This document shows, piece after piece, positions 52,905-61,605 of a stretch of 64,000 bases of DNA. The notes under the pieces were generated by a model that had not been told where the DNA came from, did not search any database, and saw only the letters and a program-made list of their open reading frames with translations. Numbering within the stretch: the first letter of the stretch is position 1; each line of letters begins with the position of its first letter. This DNA comes from Lachnospiraceae bacterium (GTDB lineage Bacteria; Bacillota; Clostridia; Lachnospirales; Lachnospiraceae), in NCBI GenBank assembly GCA_021769135.1, contig JAETTM010000002.1:62001-126000 (forward strand), read 5' to 3'. The translations under genes and the position numbers were made by a program.

Positions 52905-53692
52905 ATCAAAAGAAAAAAGTTAAAGCGGTAGTAGTATCCCAGAAAAAAATAGGGGATGACATTTACGATATGTGGATAAAGACGGATTTGGCGGTATCGG
53001 CAAAAGCGGGGCAGTTTATCTGCATTTACCCCCGCAGCGAAAGCGCTTTGCTTCCCCGTCCTATCAGCATCTGCGAGACGGAGCCCGAAAAGGGGCAGCT
53101 GCGGATTGTATACCGGATAGCGGGGAAGGGTACAAAAGAGTTTTCCCTTTATCGGCCCGGGGATGGGATAGATATTTTAGGAAATCTGGGAAACGGCTTT
53201 CCGCTGCAGAAGGCGGAAGGAAAGAGGGTATTCCTGATGGGCGGGGGCATTGGCATCCCCCCCATGCTGCAATTGGCAAAATCCTTAAAAGAGGAGGGAA
53301 AGGCGGAATCGGCGGCCGTTATTGCGGGCTACCGGAATGGGCAGCTATTCCTGAAAGAGGATATGGAGAAATATGCGCGCGTATATGTGGCGACGGAGGA
53401 CGGAAGCGCGGGAACGAAAGGAAATGTGATGGATGCCATCGCCGCTGACGGCCTGGAAGCGGACGTGATTATGGCCTGCGGCCCCATGCCGATGCTCCGG
53501 GCGGTGAAACAATATGCACAGGGAAAAGGTCTGGAAGCCTATATCTCTTTGGAAGAAAGAATGGCCTGCGGAGTGGGAGCATGCCTTGGATGCGTCTGCA
53601 GGACGAAGGAAAAGGATGCCCATTCCCATGTAAACAATGCCAGAATCTGCACGGATGGGCCGGTTTTCGATGCGGAGACGGTGGATATTTAA
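52901..53692 (+). CDS. pyrK: Dihydroorotate dehydrogenase electron-transfer subunit
   Basis: A 263-residue FAD/[2Fe-2S] protein that passes electrons from dihydroorotate oxidation to NAD. LLPRPISICE (near residues 51-60) is the FAD-binding block, GGGIGIPPMLQLAK (near 109-122) the pyridine-nucleotide block, and ERMACGVGACLGCVC..C (near 221 on) provides the four Cys of the iron-sulphur cluster. Start overlaps the pyrC stop (ATGA). Pairs with the PyrD-B type enzyme encoded next. Confidence 0.95.
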   Translation: MNQKKKVKAVVVSQKKIGDDIYDMWIKTDLAVSAKAGQFICIYPRSESALLPRPISICETEPEKGQLRIVYRIAGKGTKEFSLYRPGDGIDILGNLGNGFPLQKAEGKRVFLMGGGIGIPPMLQLAKSLKEEGKAESAAVIAGYRNGQLFLKEDMEKYARVYVATEDGSAGTKGNVMDAIAADGLEADVIMACGPMPMLRAVKQYAQGKGLEAYISLEERMACGVGACLGCVCRTKEKDAHSHVNNARICTDGPVFDAETVDI

Positions 53693-53708
53693 AACGGCAC
53701 AAAGATAG

Positions 53709-53729
53709 AAAAGCAGCGCAGAAATGAGG
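53709..53729 (+). promoter_or_regulatory. Recurring GCAGAAATGRGG start-site motif, copy before pyrD
   Basis: AAAAGCAGCGCAGAAATGAG ending in GG, with GCAGAAATGAGG at 53718-53729, six bases before the pyrD start. Confidence 0.6.
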
Positions 53730-53735
53730 TAAATT

Positions 53736-54635
53736 ATGAATACAAAAGTACAAATAGCGGGTGTGGAATTGAAAAATCCGGTAATGACAGCATCGGGAAC
53801 CTTCGGCTCTGGGATGGAATATTCGGAGTTTGTGGATTTAAATAAGCTGGGCGCCGTAGTGACCAAAGGGGTGGCCAATGTGCCCTGGGAGGGGAATCCT
53901 ACACCCAGGGTGGCGGAAGTCTATGGGGGGATGCTGAATGCCATAGGGCTGCAGAATCCGGGCATTGACGTATTTATGGAAAGGGATATCCCTTTTTTGG
54001 AGAAGTATGATACGAAGATTATCGTAAACGTATGCGGGAAGACCGTGGAGGATTATTTGGAAGTGGTGGAAAAGCTGGGGGATTCCCCGGCGCACTTGCT
54101 GGAAATCAATGTCTCCTGCCCTAACGTAAAGGAAGGGGCCATCGCTTTTGGACAGAAAGCGGACTGCCTGTATGACATTACATCCGCCATCAAAAAGAAA
54201 GCGAAGCAGCCTATCATCATGAAGTTAAGCCCCAATGTGACCGATATCGGAGAAATGGCCAGGGCGGCCGAAGCGGCCGGAGCCGATGCCATATCCCTGA
54301 TTAATACGCTGACAGGGATGAAAATCGATATCCATAAAAGGAAATTTGTGCTGGCCAACAAGACGGGCGGCCTTTCCGGCCCTGCCATAAAGCCGGTAGC
54401 AGTGCGCATGGTCTATCAGGCTTCCCAGGCGGTAAAAATCCCCATTATCGGCATGGGGGGGATTGCAAGCGGGGAAGACGCCATAGAATTCCTCATGGCC
54501 GGGGCTACAGCCGTAGCAGTAGGCGCAATGAATTTCATAAATCCGTATATTACGGAAGAAATTGTCCAGGGCATTGAAGCCTATATGCGGCAATATGATA
54601 TAGAGGATATCCATGAAATTATTGGATGTGTATAA
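53736..54635 (+). CDS. pyrD: Dihydroorotate dehydrogenase, catalytic subunit (class 1B)
   Basis: A 299-residue FMN enzyme oxidising dihydroorotate to orotate. Signatures are NPVMTASGTFGSG (near residues 11-23), NAIGLQNPG (near 69), the catalytic Cys in EINVSCPNVKEG (near 123-134), MKLSPNVTDI, and GMGGIASGEDAIEFLMAGA for phosphate binding. The class-1B Cys and the neighbouring pyrK fit an NAD-linked enzyme. The gap to pyrK (43 bases) holds the recurring start-site motif. Confidence 0.96.
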   Translation: MNTKVQIAGVELKNPVMTASGTFGSGMEYSEFVDLNKLGAVVTKGVANVPWEGNPTPRVAEVYGGMLNAIGLQNPGIDVFMERDIPFLEKYDTKIIVNVCGKTVEDYLEVVEKLGDSPAHLLEINVSCPNVKEGAIAFGQKADCLYDITSAIKKKAKQPIIMKLSPNVTDIGEMARAAEAAGADAISLINTLTGMKIDIHKRKFVLANKTGGLSGPAIKPVAVRMVYQASQAVKIPIIGMGGIASGEDAIEFLMAGATAVAVGAMNFINPYITEEIVQGIEAYMRQYDIEDIHEIIGCV

Positions 54636-54721
54636 GCAGTATAGCGCCCCTGTCGGAATGGAAGGCATACGGTCTCTTGTATGTATGCTATTTGTATGTA
54701 TTACATTCTGAAACAAAAATG

Positions 54722-54749
54722 GAATAATACCTTTGTCTTTGCATAGAAT
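54722..54749 (+). promoter_or_regulatory. Sigma-E-like promoter of sipL
   Basis: GAATAAT (54722-54728), 13-base spacer, CATAGAAT (54742-54749), one mismatch to the sigma-E -10 CATACAAT. SipL is a mother-cell protein in Clostridioides difficile. Confidence 0.6.
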
Positions 54750-54796
54750 TACAATAAGTACAGACTAATGGTAATTCACCGACATGGAGGTATTTT

Positions 54797-56359
54797 GTGG
54801 AATTAGTAAGAAAAAATATACATATGGACCGGATAAAAGGCCAGGCATCCACCCAGATTACGCTGGAAGATGATATAAATATTTCGGATTCCAAGCCGGA
54901 TGTGAGCAAACTCATTTATGATAGAGGGAACGTAGTCCTGGAAGAAGTAAAAGTAACGGAAGACCATGTAACGCTTAAGGGGAAACTGCAGTTCCTTGTG
55001 ATGTACCTGACGGAAGCGGAGCAGCCAATGCTCGCAAGCATGGACGGCAGCCTGCCCTTTGAAGAGCAGATTTATGCGGAAGGGGTTCAAAGCGGCGACA
55101 GCGCCAATGTGAAATGGAATTTGGAAGATATTACCGTAGGGATGATAAATTCCAGGAAACTGAGCGTGCAGGCGTTGATTTCCTTTAAAGTATGTTCGGA
55201 AATGATATATGATGAAGAAACGGCAGTGGATTTGTACCATGAAGAGCCGGTGGAATACCGCAGGAAGCCTTTGCGCATCGCCCAGATGGCGGTGAAGAAG
55301 AGGGATATTTTCAGGATAAAAGAGGAACTGGAAGTGCCGCAGAATTATCCAAACGTTTCCCGGATGATTTGGCAGGGGGTAGAGACGGAAAATGTGGAGT
55401 TCCGGGCATTGGAAGGAAAAATATCGGTACAGGGCGATTTGAACGTGTTTTTCCTATATGAAGGGGAAGGCGAGGAACAACCCATAAAATGCTATGAAAC
55501 GACAGTGCCTTTTAGCGGTACGGTGGATTGTACCGGATGCGATGAAGGGATGGCTGCGGATATCGATTATGTGCTGGGTTCGAAGGATGTGGAGATACGT
55601 CCTGATTTTGACGGGGAACAGAGGGTTTTTGCTATAGAATTGGTGATGGATCTGGATATCAGCCTTTATGAAGAGGAAAGGCTGGATATTTTATCCGGGG
55701 TATACGGCGTGGTAAAAGAAGTGGAAGCGGTGAGCAAACCGGCCCAGTTCAAAGGACTTTTGGCCAGAACATCGGGAAAGACGAAAGCGGCGGATAGGAT
55801 TAAGCTTTCTTCCTCCGATGCGCCTATGGTACAGATACTCCACAGCGAAGCCCAGGTGCAGCTGGAAGAAGAGGAAATTGTGGAAAACGGAATTCATATC
55901 AAAGGATATGTGAACATACAGACGCTGTACTTGAGCAGCGATGAGAAGACGCCATACAGTTCGGCAAAAGGGAATATCCCGTTCAGCTACGTACTGGATG
56001 TGCCGGATATAAACGGCAGCTGCACCTTTAAAATCCGCGTCGGGCTGGAGCAGCTGGGGGTGGCCATGCTGGATGGCGGCGAACTGGACGTGAAGGCCGT
56101 AGTGGTATGCCATGCCATTGTTTTTGAGCACAAAACAGAAAATATCGTGACCGATATTGTGGTTTCGGATTTGGATATGAATAAATTGAGCGGCCTGCCC
56201 GGCATTGTGATTTATATCGCAAAAGAAGGGGATAGCCTGTGGGATGTAGGAAAACGCTATTATGTGCCAATTTCCCAGATTAAGGAAACCAATGATATGA
56301 CGACGGAGGAGATTAAGCCGGGAGATAAGCTGCTGATTGTGAAAGGAATAGCGAATTAA
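54797..56359 (+). CDS. sipL: SPOCS/LysM spore-coat morphogenesis protein, SipL-like
   Basis: A 520-residue protein with repeated DUF3794 (SPOCS) domains: about residues 30-135, 170-300 and 340-450. Each has the beta-strand pattern seen as VTLKGKLQFLVMYL, ISVQGDLNVFFLY and IHIKGYVNIQTLYLS. A C-terminal LysM (about 472-517) reads IYIAKEGDSLWDVGKRYYVP..IKETNDM..IKPGDKLLIV. This matches SipL of C. difficile, which ties the spore coat to the forespore with SpoIVA. GTG start at 54797 with GGAGG six bases upstream. A sigma-E-like promoter precedes it. Ends before a terminator. Confidence 0.88.
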   Translation: MELVRKNIHMDRIKGQASTQITLEDDINISDSKPDVSKLIYDRGNVVLEEVKVTEDHVTLKGKLQFLVMYLTEAEQPMLASMDGSLPFEEQIYAEGVQSGDSANVKWNLEDITVGMINSRKLSVQALISFKVCSEMIYDEETAVDLYHEEPVEYRRKPLRIAQMAVKKRDIFRIKEELEVPQNYPNVSRMIWQGVETENVEFRALEGKISVQGDLNVFFLYEGEGEEQPIKCYETTVPFSGTVDCTGCDEGMAADIDYVLGSKDVEIRPDFDGEQRVFAIELVMDLDISLYEEERLDILSGVYGVVKEVEAVSKPAQFKGLLARTSGKTKAADRIKLSSSDAPMVQILHSEAQVQLEEEEIVENGIHIKGYVNIQTLYLSSDEKTPYSSAKGNIPFSYVLDVPDINGSCTFKIRVGLEQLGVAMLDGGELDVKAVVVCHAIVFEHKTENIVTDIVVSDLDMNKLSGLPGIVIYIAKEGDSLWDVGKRYYVPISQIKETNDMTTEEIKPGDKLLIVKGIAN

Positions 56360-56393
56360 TAAACGGGAATCAATAGAATGCTGCATAAATTAA

Positions 56394-56428
56394 AGGACCC
56401 CTGCCATAATCCGTGGCGGGGGTTCTTT
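56394..56428 (+). terminator. Terminator after sipL
   Basis: AGGACCCCTGCCA pairs with TGGCGGGGGTTCT around a short loop, followed by TTTTG. Perfect apart from one mismatch. Confidence 0.75.
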
Positions 56429-56521
56429 TGATGCATGTATCGGAGACGTTATTGATAAGCTTCCATTGCAGATTCACAGACAATAGGAAGCGCTTTTTGC
56501 TTTGCAGGAAATGACGTCGGT

Positions 56522-57112
56522 TTATTCTTCCCCCGCCACAAGCTTGTCGAATTTGTCCATAACAGCCTGATAAGTCCTCTGGCTGATGTCAGGTAAAGAT
56601 TTGCCCCAAGTGCTGGTTGCATTATCGAACCCTTTCTTGAAAGCATCCCTCATCTTTTCAAGCTGTTTCGGGTCGCTGCCTGCCAATGCGGTAGCGAAAT
56701 CGACAATACGGCTGGAAGTCTGCTCCACGCCCCAATATCCGTCATCGGCGATATCAGCCTGCGCCTGCGCTTTTGTAGCGGCATCCACGGTAAAGTTACC
56801 GCTTGCGAGGAAACTCCAAATGCTGTCTGTCTTTCCGAGAGTCTGCCCCTGTTTGGAAATCATCTGTTCCACTAAGCTCTTCATCTGTGCAATACGGGCA
56901 TCAGAATCTGCTTTTAATTTAGCAACTAAATCCGCATCGGGTTTTTTGGAAACTTTAGCAGTAGTTGCGGAAGAAGAAGGCTCATAAACAACACCGCTGT
57001 TATTTTCTTCTTTCTTATTCTCTGTTTTTTCAGCAGCTTTTGCTGAATTAATATTGTACGTACCATACAAATCGGCAGCACTTGACGAACCTGTAATTCC
57101 ATTTACGCCCAT
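56522..57112 (-). CDS. Conserved protein of unknown function
   Basis: A 196-residue hydrophilic protein without signal peptide or membrane segment. The N-terminus (MGVNGITGSSSAADLYGTYN) is Ser/Gly/Asn-rich like a flexible export or assembly tail; residues 60-90 form a helical segment (LVAKLKADSDARIAQMKSLVEQM). The C-terminal half has the block ADIADDGYWGVEQTSSRIVDFATALAG..PKQLEKMRDAFKKGF and SLPDISQRTYQAVMDKFD, which I associate with a family in motile Clostridia and some other bacteria, function unknown. GGAGGGTT precedes the start. Transcribed alone, convergent with sipL. Confidence 0.75.
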   Translation of the reverse strand: MGVNGITGSSSAADLYGTYNINSAKAAEKTENKKEENNSGVVYEPSSSATTAKVSKKPDADLVAKLKADSDARIAQMKSLVEQMISKQGQTLGKTDSIWSFLASGNFTVDAATKAQAQADIADDGYWGVEQTSSRIVDFATALAGSDPKQLEKMRDAFKKGFDNATSTWGKSLPDISQRTYQAVMDKFDKLVAGEE

Positions 57113-57250
57113 TTTTTAACCCTCCTTGGAAATGTAAGTGATAAATTTATATGTTGGACAAGGATAATTATCCTAATCTGTTATTTATATCGGCAGAAGT
57201 TGGTAATTCCATAAGGGGGGAAGAAAGATATGTAAAATATTCTCATCCCA

Positions 57251-57280
57251 TTGACGAATGCCTTATGGATTATATATAAT
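57251..57280 (+). promoter_or_regulatory. ispE promoter
   Basis: TTGACG (57251-57256), 18-base spacer, TATAAT (57275-57280), 74 bases before the chosen ispE start. Confidence 0.65.
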
Positions 57281-57353
57281 GAAACAAAGTTCATGTATAC
57301 AAAATGCAAATAAAGTACAATATAAGGGAGATAAAGGGAGCTGGGCGTTTACA

Positions 57354-58220
57354 ATGAAAAAAAATACGATTTCCAGAAGGGCTTATGCCAAGGTGAACCT
57401 GGCTTTGGATGTGGTGAGACGCAGGGAAGACGGGTATCACGAAGTAAGGATGATTATGCAGACGGTAGGGCTTTACGATGTGTTGACGTTTACCGGTCGG
57501 GAAGAGCCAGGTATTGAGGTGAAGACGGATAAGGAGGAACTGCCGGGGAACGAAAGCAACTTGATTTATAAGGCGGCGAAGCTGGTTATGGATTCTTATC
57601 CGTGCTGCGGAGGGATAAAAATCGAATTGGAGAAAAATATTCCTATGGCGGCCGGGATGGCAGGGGGAAGTACGGACGCCGCGGCGGTTTTTCACGGGAT
57701 GAATGAATTGTTCGGCCTGGGAATGACGGTGGAGAGGATGTGCGGCTTAGGCGTCAGGATAGGGGCGGATGTTCCTTACTGCATCCGGGGCGGAACGGCA
57801 TTATCGGAAGGGATTGGGGAGGTTTTGACAAAGCTGAAGGATGCCCCTCCCTGCTTTGTGCTGATTGCAAAGCCGGATATCGACGTGTCCACGAAATACG
57901 TATATGAAAATCTTCACGCGGATAGATTGGATTGGCACCCGGATATCGACGGGATGAGGGCAGCAATCGAAAATGGCGATTTGTATGGGATGGCAGGGCT
58001 TATGGGAAATGTGCTGGAAACGGTAACGGTGAAAAAATATCCGGTTATCGAAGCAATCAAATCCGCCATGAAAGAGGAAGGGGCATTGAACGCGCTGATG
58101 AGCGGCAGCGGTCCTACGGTTTTCGGAGTCTTTGACGATGAAGGGAAAAGGTCGGACGCATTTAGGAAATTAAAGGGAACCGGTCTGGCAAAGCATATAT
58201 TTATTTCGGAGTGGGCCTGA
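57354..58220 (+). CDS. ispE: 4-diphosphocytidyl-2-C-methyl-D-erythritol kinase
   Basis: A 288-residue GHMP kinase of the non-mevalonate isoprenoid pathway. RAYAKVNLALDVV..R.DGYHEV (residues 9-29) is the N-terminal signature with the catalytic Lys region, IPMAAGMAGGSTDAAAVF (near 98-115) the ATP loop, and ALMSGSGPTVFGVF (near 244-257) motif III. Full length. The start at 57354 is where similarity begins; GGGAG lies somewhat far (13 bases) upstream, so translation may be modest. The GntR regulator follows after about 40 bases. Confidence 0.95.
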   Translation: MKKNTISRRAYAKVNLALDVVRRREDGYHEVRMIMQTVGLYDVLTFTGREEPGIEVKTDKEELPGNESNLIYKAAKLVMDSYPCCGGIKIELEKNIPMAAGMAGGSTDAAAVFHGMNELFGLGMTVERMCGLGVRIGADVPYCIRGGTALSEGIGEVLTKLKDAPPCFVLIAKPDIDVSTKYVYENLHADRLDWHPDIDGMRAAIENGDLYGMAGLMGNVLETVTVKKYPVIEAIKSAMKEEGALNALMSGSGPTVFGVFDDEGKRSDAFRKLKGTGLAKHIFISEWA

Positions 58221-58259
58221 TAAACTGAGGGAAGAGAGGCCGTGAAAAGGGGTGGACTA

Positions 58260-58952
58260 ATGGCAAAAGACAATTGGCAGATGAATATGGACGAGTTTTT
58301 ACCGCTAAGGGATGTGGTGTTCAATACATTGCGGAAGGCAATTTTAACGGGGGAGTTAAAGCCTGGGGAGAGGCTGATGGAGATTCATCTGGCCAATAGG
58401 CTGGGGGTGAGCAGGACGCCGATCAGGGAGGCAATCCGCAAGCTGGAATTGGAAGGCCTGGTCATTATGATTCCCAGGCGGGGGGCTGAGGTAGCGCAGA
58501 TTACGGAAAAAAGCTTGAAGGACGTACTGGAAGTGCGCAGGGCATTGGACGCTTTATGTGCGGAATTGGCTTGCGACCGGATATCGGAAGAGGGGATAAA
58601 TGAGCTGAAGGGGGCATGCGCTGAATTCGAGAGGGCTACCAAGTCAAAGGATGCCACGGTGATAGCCAGGGCGGATGTGGCGCTGCATGATATTATCGTA
58701 GCGGCCACGGGAAACCAAAGGCTTGTGCAGCTGGTCAACAATCTGGCGGAACAGATGTACCGGTATCGGTTTGTATATATAAAGGACAAAAGCCGGCATG
58801 AACAGCTAATCGAAGAGCATAGAATGATATATGAGAGTATTAGGAAAAAAGATAAAGGCGCGGCGGCGGAAGCGGCTAAGCTTCATATCGACAATCAGGA
58901 AAAGTCGGTGATGGAACAGATTCGCCTGGAAAACGGCTCAAGGGGAAAATGA
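58260..58952 (+). CDS. GntR family regulator with FCD domain
   Basis: A 230-residue FadR-subfamily regulator. Winged helix: LKPGERLMEIHLANRLGVSRTPIREAIRKLELEGLVIM (residues about 35-72). FCD sensor domain from about residue 90 to 220, with the Asp and three His expected for metal binding visible as VRRALDA-type entry (EVRRALDALCAEL), ALHDIIVAATGN and EEHRMIYESI..AAAEAAKLHI. These sense small carboxylates. Start at 58260 after AGGGGTGG; a GTG at 58242 is possible. Target genes are unknown; it may be co-transcribed with ispE. Confidence 0.88.
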   Translation: MAKDNWQMNMDEFLPLRDVVFNTLRKAILTGELKPGERLMEIHLANRLGVSRTPIREAIRKLELEGLVIMIPRRGAEVAQITEKSLKDVLEVRRALDALCAELACDRISEEGINELKGACAEFERATKSKDATVIARADVALHDIIVAATGNQRLVQLVNNLAEQMYRYRFVYIKDKSRHEQLIEEHRMIYESIRKKDKGAAAEAAKLHIDNQEKSVMEQIRLENGSRGK

Positions 58953-59053
58953 GGCGCAGGGGTTTGTGAGGCGAAAGTATAAATTCCCGGAAATGAGGGC
59001 AGACTTTTTTTATCAGTGTTATCGATAATTTTAATGCGGATAGGAGAAGTCTG

Positions 59054-59419
59054 ATGAGAAAAATATTGGAAACCGGAATTATACTATTTTCAGCTATGGG
59101 ATTTTGGGGTATGATATATCCTGACTTGTGCTTTACGGAAGATGTTTGCGAGGTGGTCTGGGAAGAAGAGGAGGATGCGGAAGGCGAATCCGGAATCGGA
59201 GAAGGCGCATGCGGCGATAAGGCCGGAACGAAGAACAGCCGGCCCAAAGCAGGAACAAAGGGCGGCATCATCGGGACGGGCGCAAGCGGAAGCGTAACCG
59301 GAACGGATACAAACAACAGCGGGGATATGTTTACCCGTATATGTTCGGCCGAACCCGGGCAGATACGTATAAAAAGCAAATTCCTGGAAGCGATAGGGCT
59401 GGATAAATTACTGCAATAG
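59054..59419 (+). CDS. Small exported protein of unknown function
   Basis: A 121-residue protein. A hydrophobic N-terminus (ILETGIILFSAMGFWGMIYP) looks like a signal peptide or anchor, followed by an acidic run (EEEEDAEGE, near 37-45), a Gly/Thr/Ser-rich linker (about 50-90) and a conserved-looking end (RIKSKFLEAIGLDKLL). The start is preceded by AGGAG. I do not recognise the family. Located between the GntR regulator and murI, same strand. Confidence 0.65.
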   Translation: MRKILETGIILFSAMGFWGMIYPDLCFTEDVCEVVWEEEEDAEGESGIGEGACGDKAGTKNSRPKAGTKGGIIGTGASGSVTGTDTNNSGDMFTRICSAEPGQIRIKSKFLEAIGLDKLLQ

Positions 59420-59451
59420 GATATTGCCGGTTGAAAGGGCCAAAATGCGCA

Positions 59452-59472
59452 AAAAGCTGCGCAGAAATGGGG
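59452..59472 (+). promoter_or_regulatory. Recurring GCAGAAATGRGG start-site motif, copy before murI
   Basis: GCAGAAATGGGG at 59461-59472, six bases before the murI start, preceded by AAAAGCTGC and a TGCGCA..TGCGCA self-complementary pair. Confidence 0.6.
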
Positions 59473-59478
59473 ATAAAA

Positions 59479-60321
59479 ATGGATATTTTAAAAGATAGAG
59501 AGGCGCTGTCAAATGCCCCGATAGGGGTGTTTGATTCCGGCGTGGGCGGGCTGACTGTGGCAAGGGAAATTATGCGGCAGATTCCCAATGAAAAAATCGT
59601 ATACTTCGGCGATACGGCGAGAGTTCCTTACGGAAGCAAATCAAAGGAAACGGTTACGAAATATTCCAAACAGATTGTCCGGTTTCTCCAGGAGCAGCAG
59701 GTGAAAGCAATTGTGGCAGCATGTAATACTGCAAGCGCCTATGCATTGGACGAAATCGAAAAGGAACTCGATATCCCGATAATAGGGGTGGTCAAGCCCG
59801 GCGCGAAGGTGGCTGTGGAAACGACCCGAAATGGCAGGATAGGGGTAATCGGAACGGAAGGAACGATTGGCAGCCATATTTATTCTACATATATTAACGA
59901 AATGAGCCGGAATACAAAAGTGTTGGAAAAGGCATGCCCCTTGTTTGTACCCCTTGTGGAAGAAGGGCTATGGCAGGATCCGGTGACTGATGAAATCGCG
60001 AAAAGGTATTTAAGCGCGTTGATTGACAGCGGAATCGATACCCTTATCCTGGGATGTACCCATTATCCCTTGATTCGTTCTACGGTAGGGAAAATAGTTG
60101 GGGAGGGCGTGACGCTTGTAAACCCAGCCTATGAAACGGCGAGGGAACTGAAGGAACTGCTGGAGAAAGAAAGCCTCCTGAATAAGGCGGAGCAGGGCCT
60201 GGGTTCGAACAAGTACCGCTTTTATGTAAGCGATATGGCGGATAAATTCCGTAACTTTGCCAATTCAATATTAAAGTATGGGATATTGTCGGCAAAAACC
60301 ATTAACATTGAGAATTACTGA
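59479..60321 (+). CDS. murI: Glutamate racemase
   Basis: A 280-residue enzyme making D-glutamate for peptidoglycan. Both catalytic Cys are present: VAACNTASAYA (near residue 76) and LGCTHYPLI (near 193). Also visible are the N-terminal PIGVFDSGVGGLTVA and YFGDTARVPYGSKS. The start at 59479 uses GGGGA of the recurring motif as ribosome site; an in-frame ATG at 59467 lies within the motif itself. The DUF1934 gene follows 24 bases later and is probably co-transcribed. Confidence 0.96.
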   Translation: MDILKDREALSNAPIGVFDSGVGGLTVAREIMRQIPNEKIVYFGDTARVPYGSKSKETVTKYSKQIVRFLQEQQVKAIVAACNTASAYALDEIEKELDIPIIGVVKPGAKVAVETTRNGRIGVIGTEGTIGSHIYSTYINEMSRNTKVLEKACPLFVPLVEEGLWQDPVTDEIAKRYLSALIDSGIDTLILGCTHYPLIRSTVGKIVGEGVTLVNPAYETARELKELLEKESLLNKAEQGLGSNKYRFYVSDMADKFRNFANSILKYGILSAKTINIENY

Positions 60322-60345
60322 CAACAGAAGAAAGGCAGTTCGACT

Positions 60346-60795
60346 ATGACGAAAGATGTGTTGCTCTCTTTGCGGGGATTGCAGTTCGATACATCCGCAG
60401 AAGACGGGGATAGGATAGAGACCATTACACCGGCAGAATATTTTAAACGCAACGACAGCCATTATGTGGTTTTTGACGAAGCGGTGGAAGGCTTCCGGGA
60501 AAATACGAAAAACATTATAAAATTTAAGGAAAACAGCCTGGATTTGACCAAGAAGGGCTTGATTAACGTTCATATGATTTTTGAGGAAAACAGAAAGAAT
60601 ATGACCAATTATGCGACGCCCTATGGGAATATTTTAATCGGCATAGATGCCAGAAGCGTAAAGATGAAGGAACGGGAAGAGCATATCGAAGTGGATGTGG
60701 ATTACGCGCTGGAAATTAATTACGAGCATTTTGCGGACTGCAAGATAAAAATGGACATCCGGGCGAGGAATGGGGAAGGGTTTTCCCTGCAATGA
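60346..60795 (+). CDS. DUF1934 family protein (YwiB-like)
   Basis: A 149-residue protein matching the DUF1934/YwiB calycin-like beta-barrel: KDVLLSLRGLQFD at the start, HYVVFDEAVEG (near 41-51), NIIKFKENSLDLTKKG, and a central MTNYATPYGNILIGIDARSV followed by alternating beta strands (IEVDVDYALEIN). Members often sit beside argS or murI. The function is unknown; the fold suggests binding of a small hydrophobic ligand. Confidence 0.85.
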   Translation: MTKDVLLSLRGLQFDTSAEDGDRIETITPAEYFKRNDSHYVVFDEAVEGFRENTKNIIKFKENSLDLTKKGLINVHMIFEENRKNMTNYATPYGNILIGIDARSVKMKEREEHIEVDVDYALEINYEHFADCKIKMDIRARNGEGFSLQ

Positions 60796-60864
60796 CAGCA
60801 GGCGGTTTTGCTCTTGCAAATAATGGGGTAATGGAAGGAATTTTGCCGCCCAAATCCGGATAAC

Positions 60865-60890
60865 AAAAAATCCCGCAGCCAGGCTGCGGG
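60865..60890 (-). terminator. Terminator of the membrane protein gene (minus strand)
   Basis: CCCGCAGCC-A-GGCTGCGGG (60872-60890) followed on the minus strand by A and six T (60865-60871). Placed nine bases after the end of the 60899-61375 gene; it may also limit read-through from the DUF1934 gene. Confidence 0.85.
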
Positions 60891-60898
60891 TAATTCGA

Positions 60899-61375
60899 TT
60901 ATTTAAGAGGCTTTGCCCCCGCTTTTTCCTGCGCTTTTTCCACAGCGCGTTTGAAAAAGCTTTTCTTTTTTTGCGGAACCGGAAGGGGCTTGCCATGAAG
61001 GCCTTTCACATCGGTGATGTAAATCCCGCTTACAGTAGCCTTTACCTCTTTCTTTGTGGGAATCATGTCATAAATTTTCTCATCGCAGACCAAGGTCATA
61101 ATCTGCGGGCCGACTTTTGCTTTTACGATAGGAAGCTTGGAGCCGCGCAGCAGCTTGGGAGTCTGCTGTATGACTGCAGCTGGAAGACCCGACTCTTTTA
61201 TTTTCATCCGTTTCTTATCAATAATCAGCATGGAAACCCGCTGCTTCATGGCTTCTATCTGCGCCTGCTGCTCATCCTGCTTTTTCTGGGCCCTTTTCCC
61301 TAAAAAATATAAAACTACGATACCGATGATTAAAACAACGGTAATGACTAATAATGTAATTGCTACTGGACTCAC
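60899..61375 (-). CDS. Membrane-anchored protein of unknown function
   Basis: A 158-residue protein with one N-terminal transmembrane helix (ITLLVITVVLIIGIVVLYFLG, about residues 6-26; written as two parts this is ITLLVITVVL and IIGIVVLYFLG), a coiled-coil-like stretch (KKQDEQQAQIEAMKQRVSML, about 31-50) and a cytoplasmic beta-rich domain (about 60-125), then a basic tail. GTG start with GGGAGGT seven bases upstream. Similar single-pass proteins are common in Lachnospiraceae and remain uncharacterised. Convergent with the murI-DUF1934 pair. Confidence 0.75.
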   Translation of the reverse strand: MSPVAITLLVITVVLIIGIVVLYFLGKRAQKKQDEQQAQIEAMKQRVSMLIIDKKRMKIKESGLPAAVIQQTPKLLRGSKLPIVKAKVGPQIMTLVCDEKIYDMIPTKKEVKATVSGIYITDVKGLHGKPLPVPQKKKSFFKRAVEKAQEKAGAKPLK

Positions 61376-61503
61376 AATGTACCTCCCGCTTTCGTGTTTA
61401 CATAAACTCTAATAAAATTAATTGTAGCATTAATTGGGGGAATAGACAATAAAAATTTTTGAAATCACGGAAATTGATTCCCCTGTCAAAGGGCACAACT
61501 ACA

Positions 61504-61532
61504 TTGAAGAAAAATTGGAAATAATATATAAT
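61504..61532 (+). promoter_or_regulatory. cls promoter
   Basis: TTGAAG (61504-61509), 17-base spacer, TATAAT (61527-61532), about 75 bases before cardiolipin synthase. Confidence 0.65.
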
Positions 61533-61605
61533 AGATAAGCATGCCACAAAGAGATAGGCCGGGAAAACCGAAACCCGGCAAAGGGGAGGGGAAAAGGGGG
61601 AGCGT

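Noticed and set aside
57187-57194. GCCGATAT on the minus strand, resembling a sigma-28 -10, upstream of the 56522-57112 gene
   Set aside because: No TAAA-type -35 at the required distance (the bases there read TATG), so flagellar regulation is not supported.
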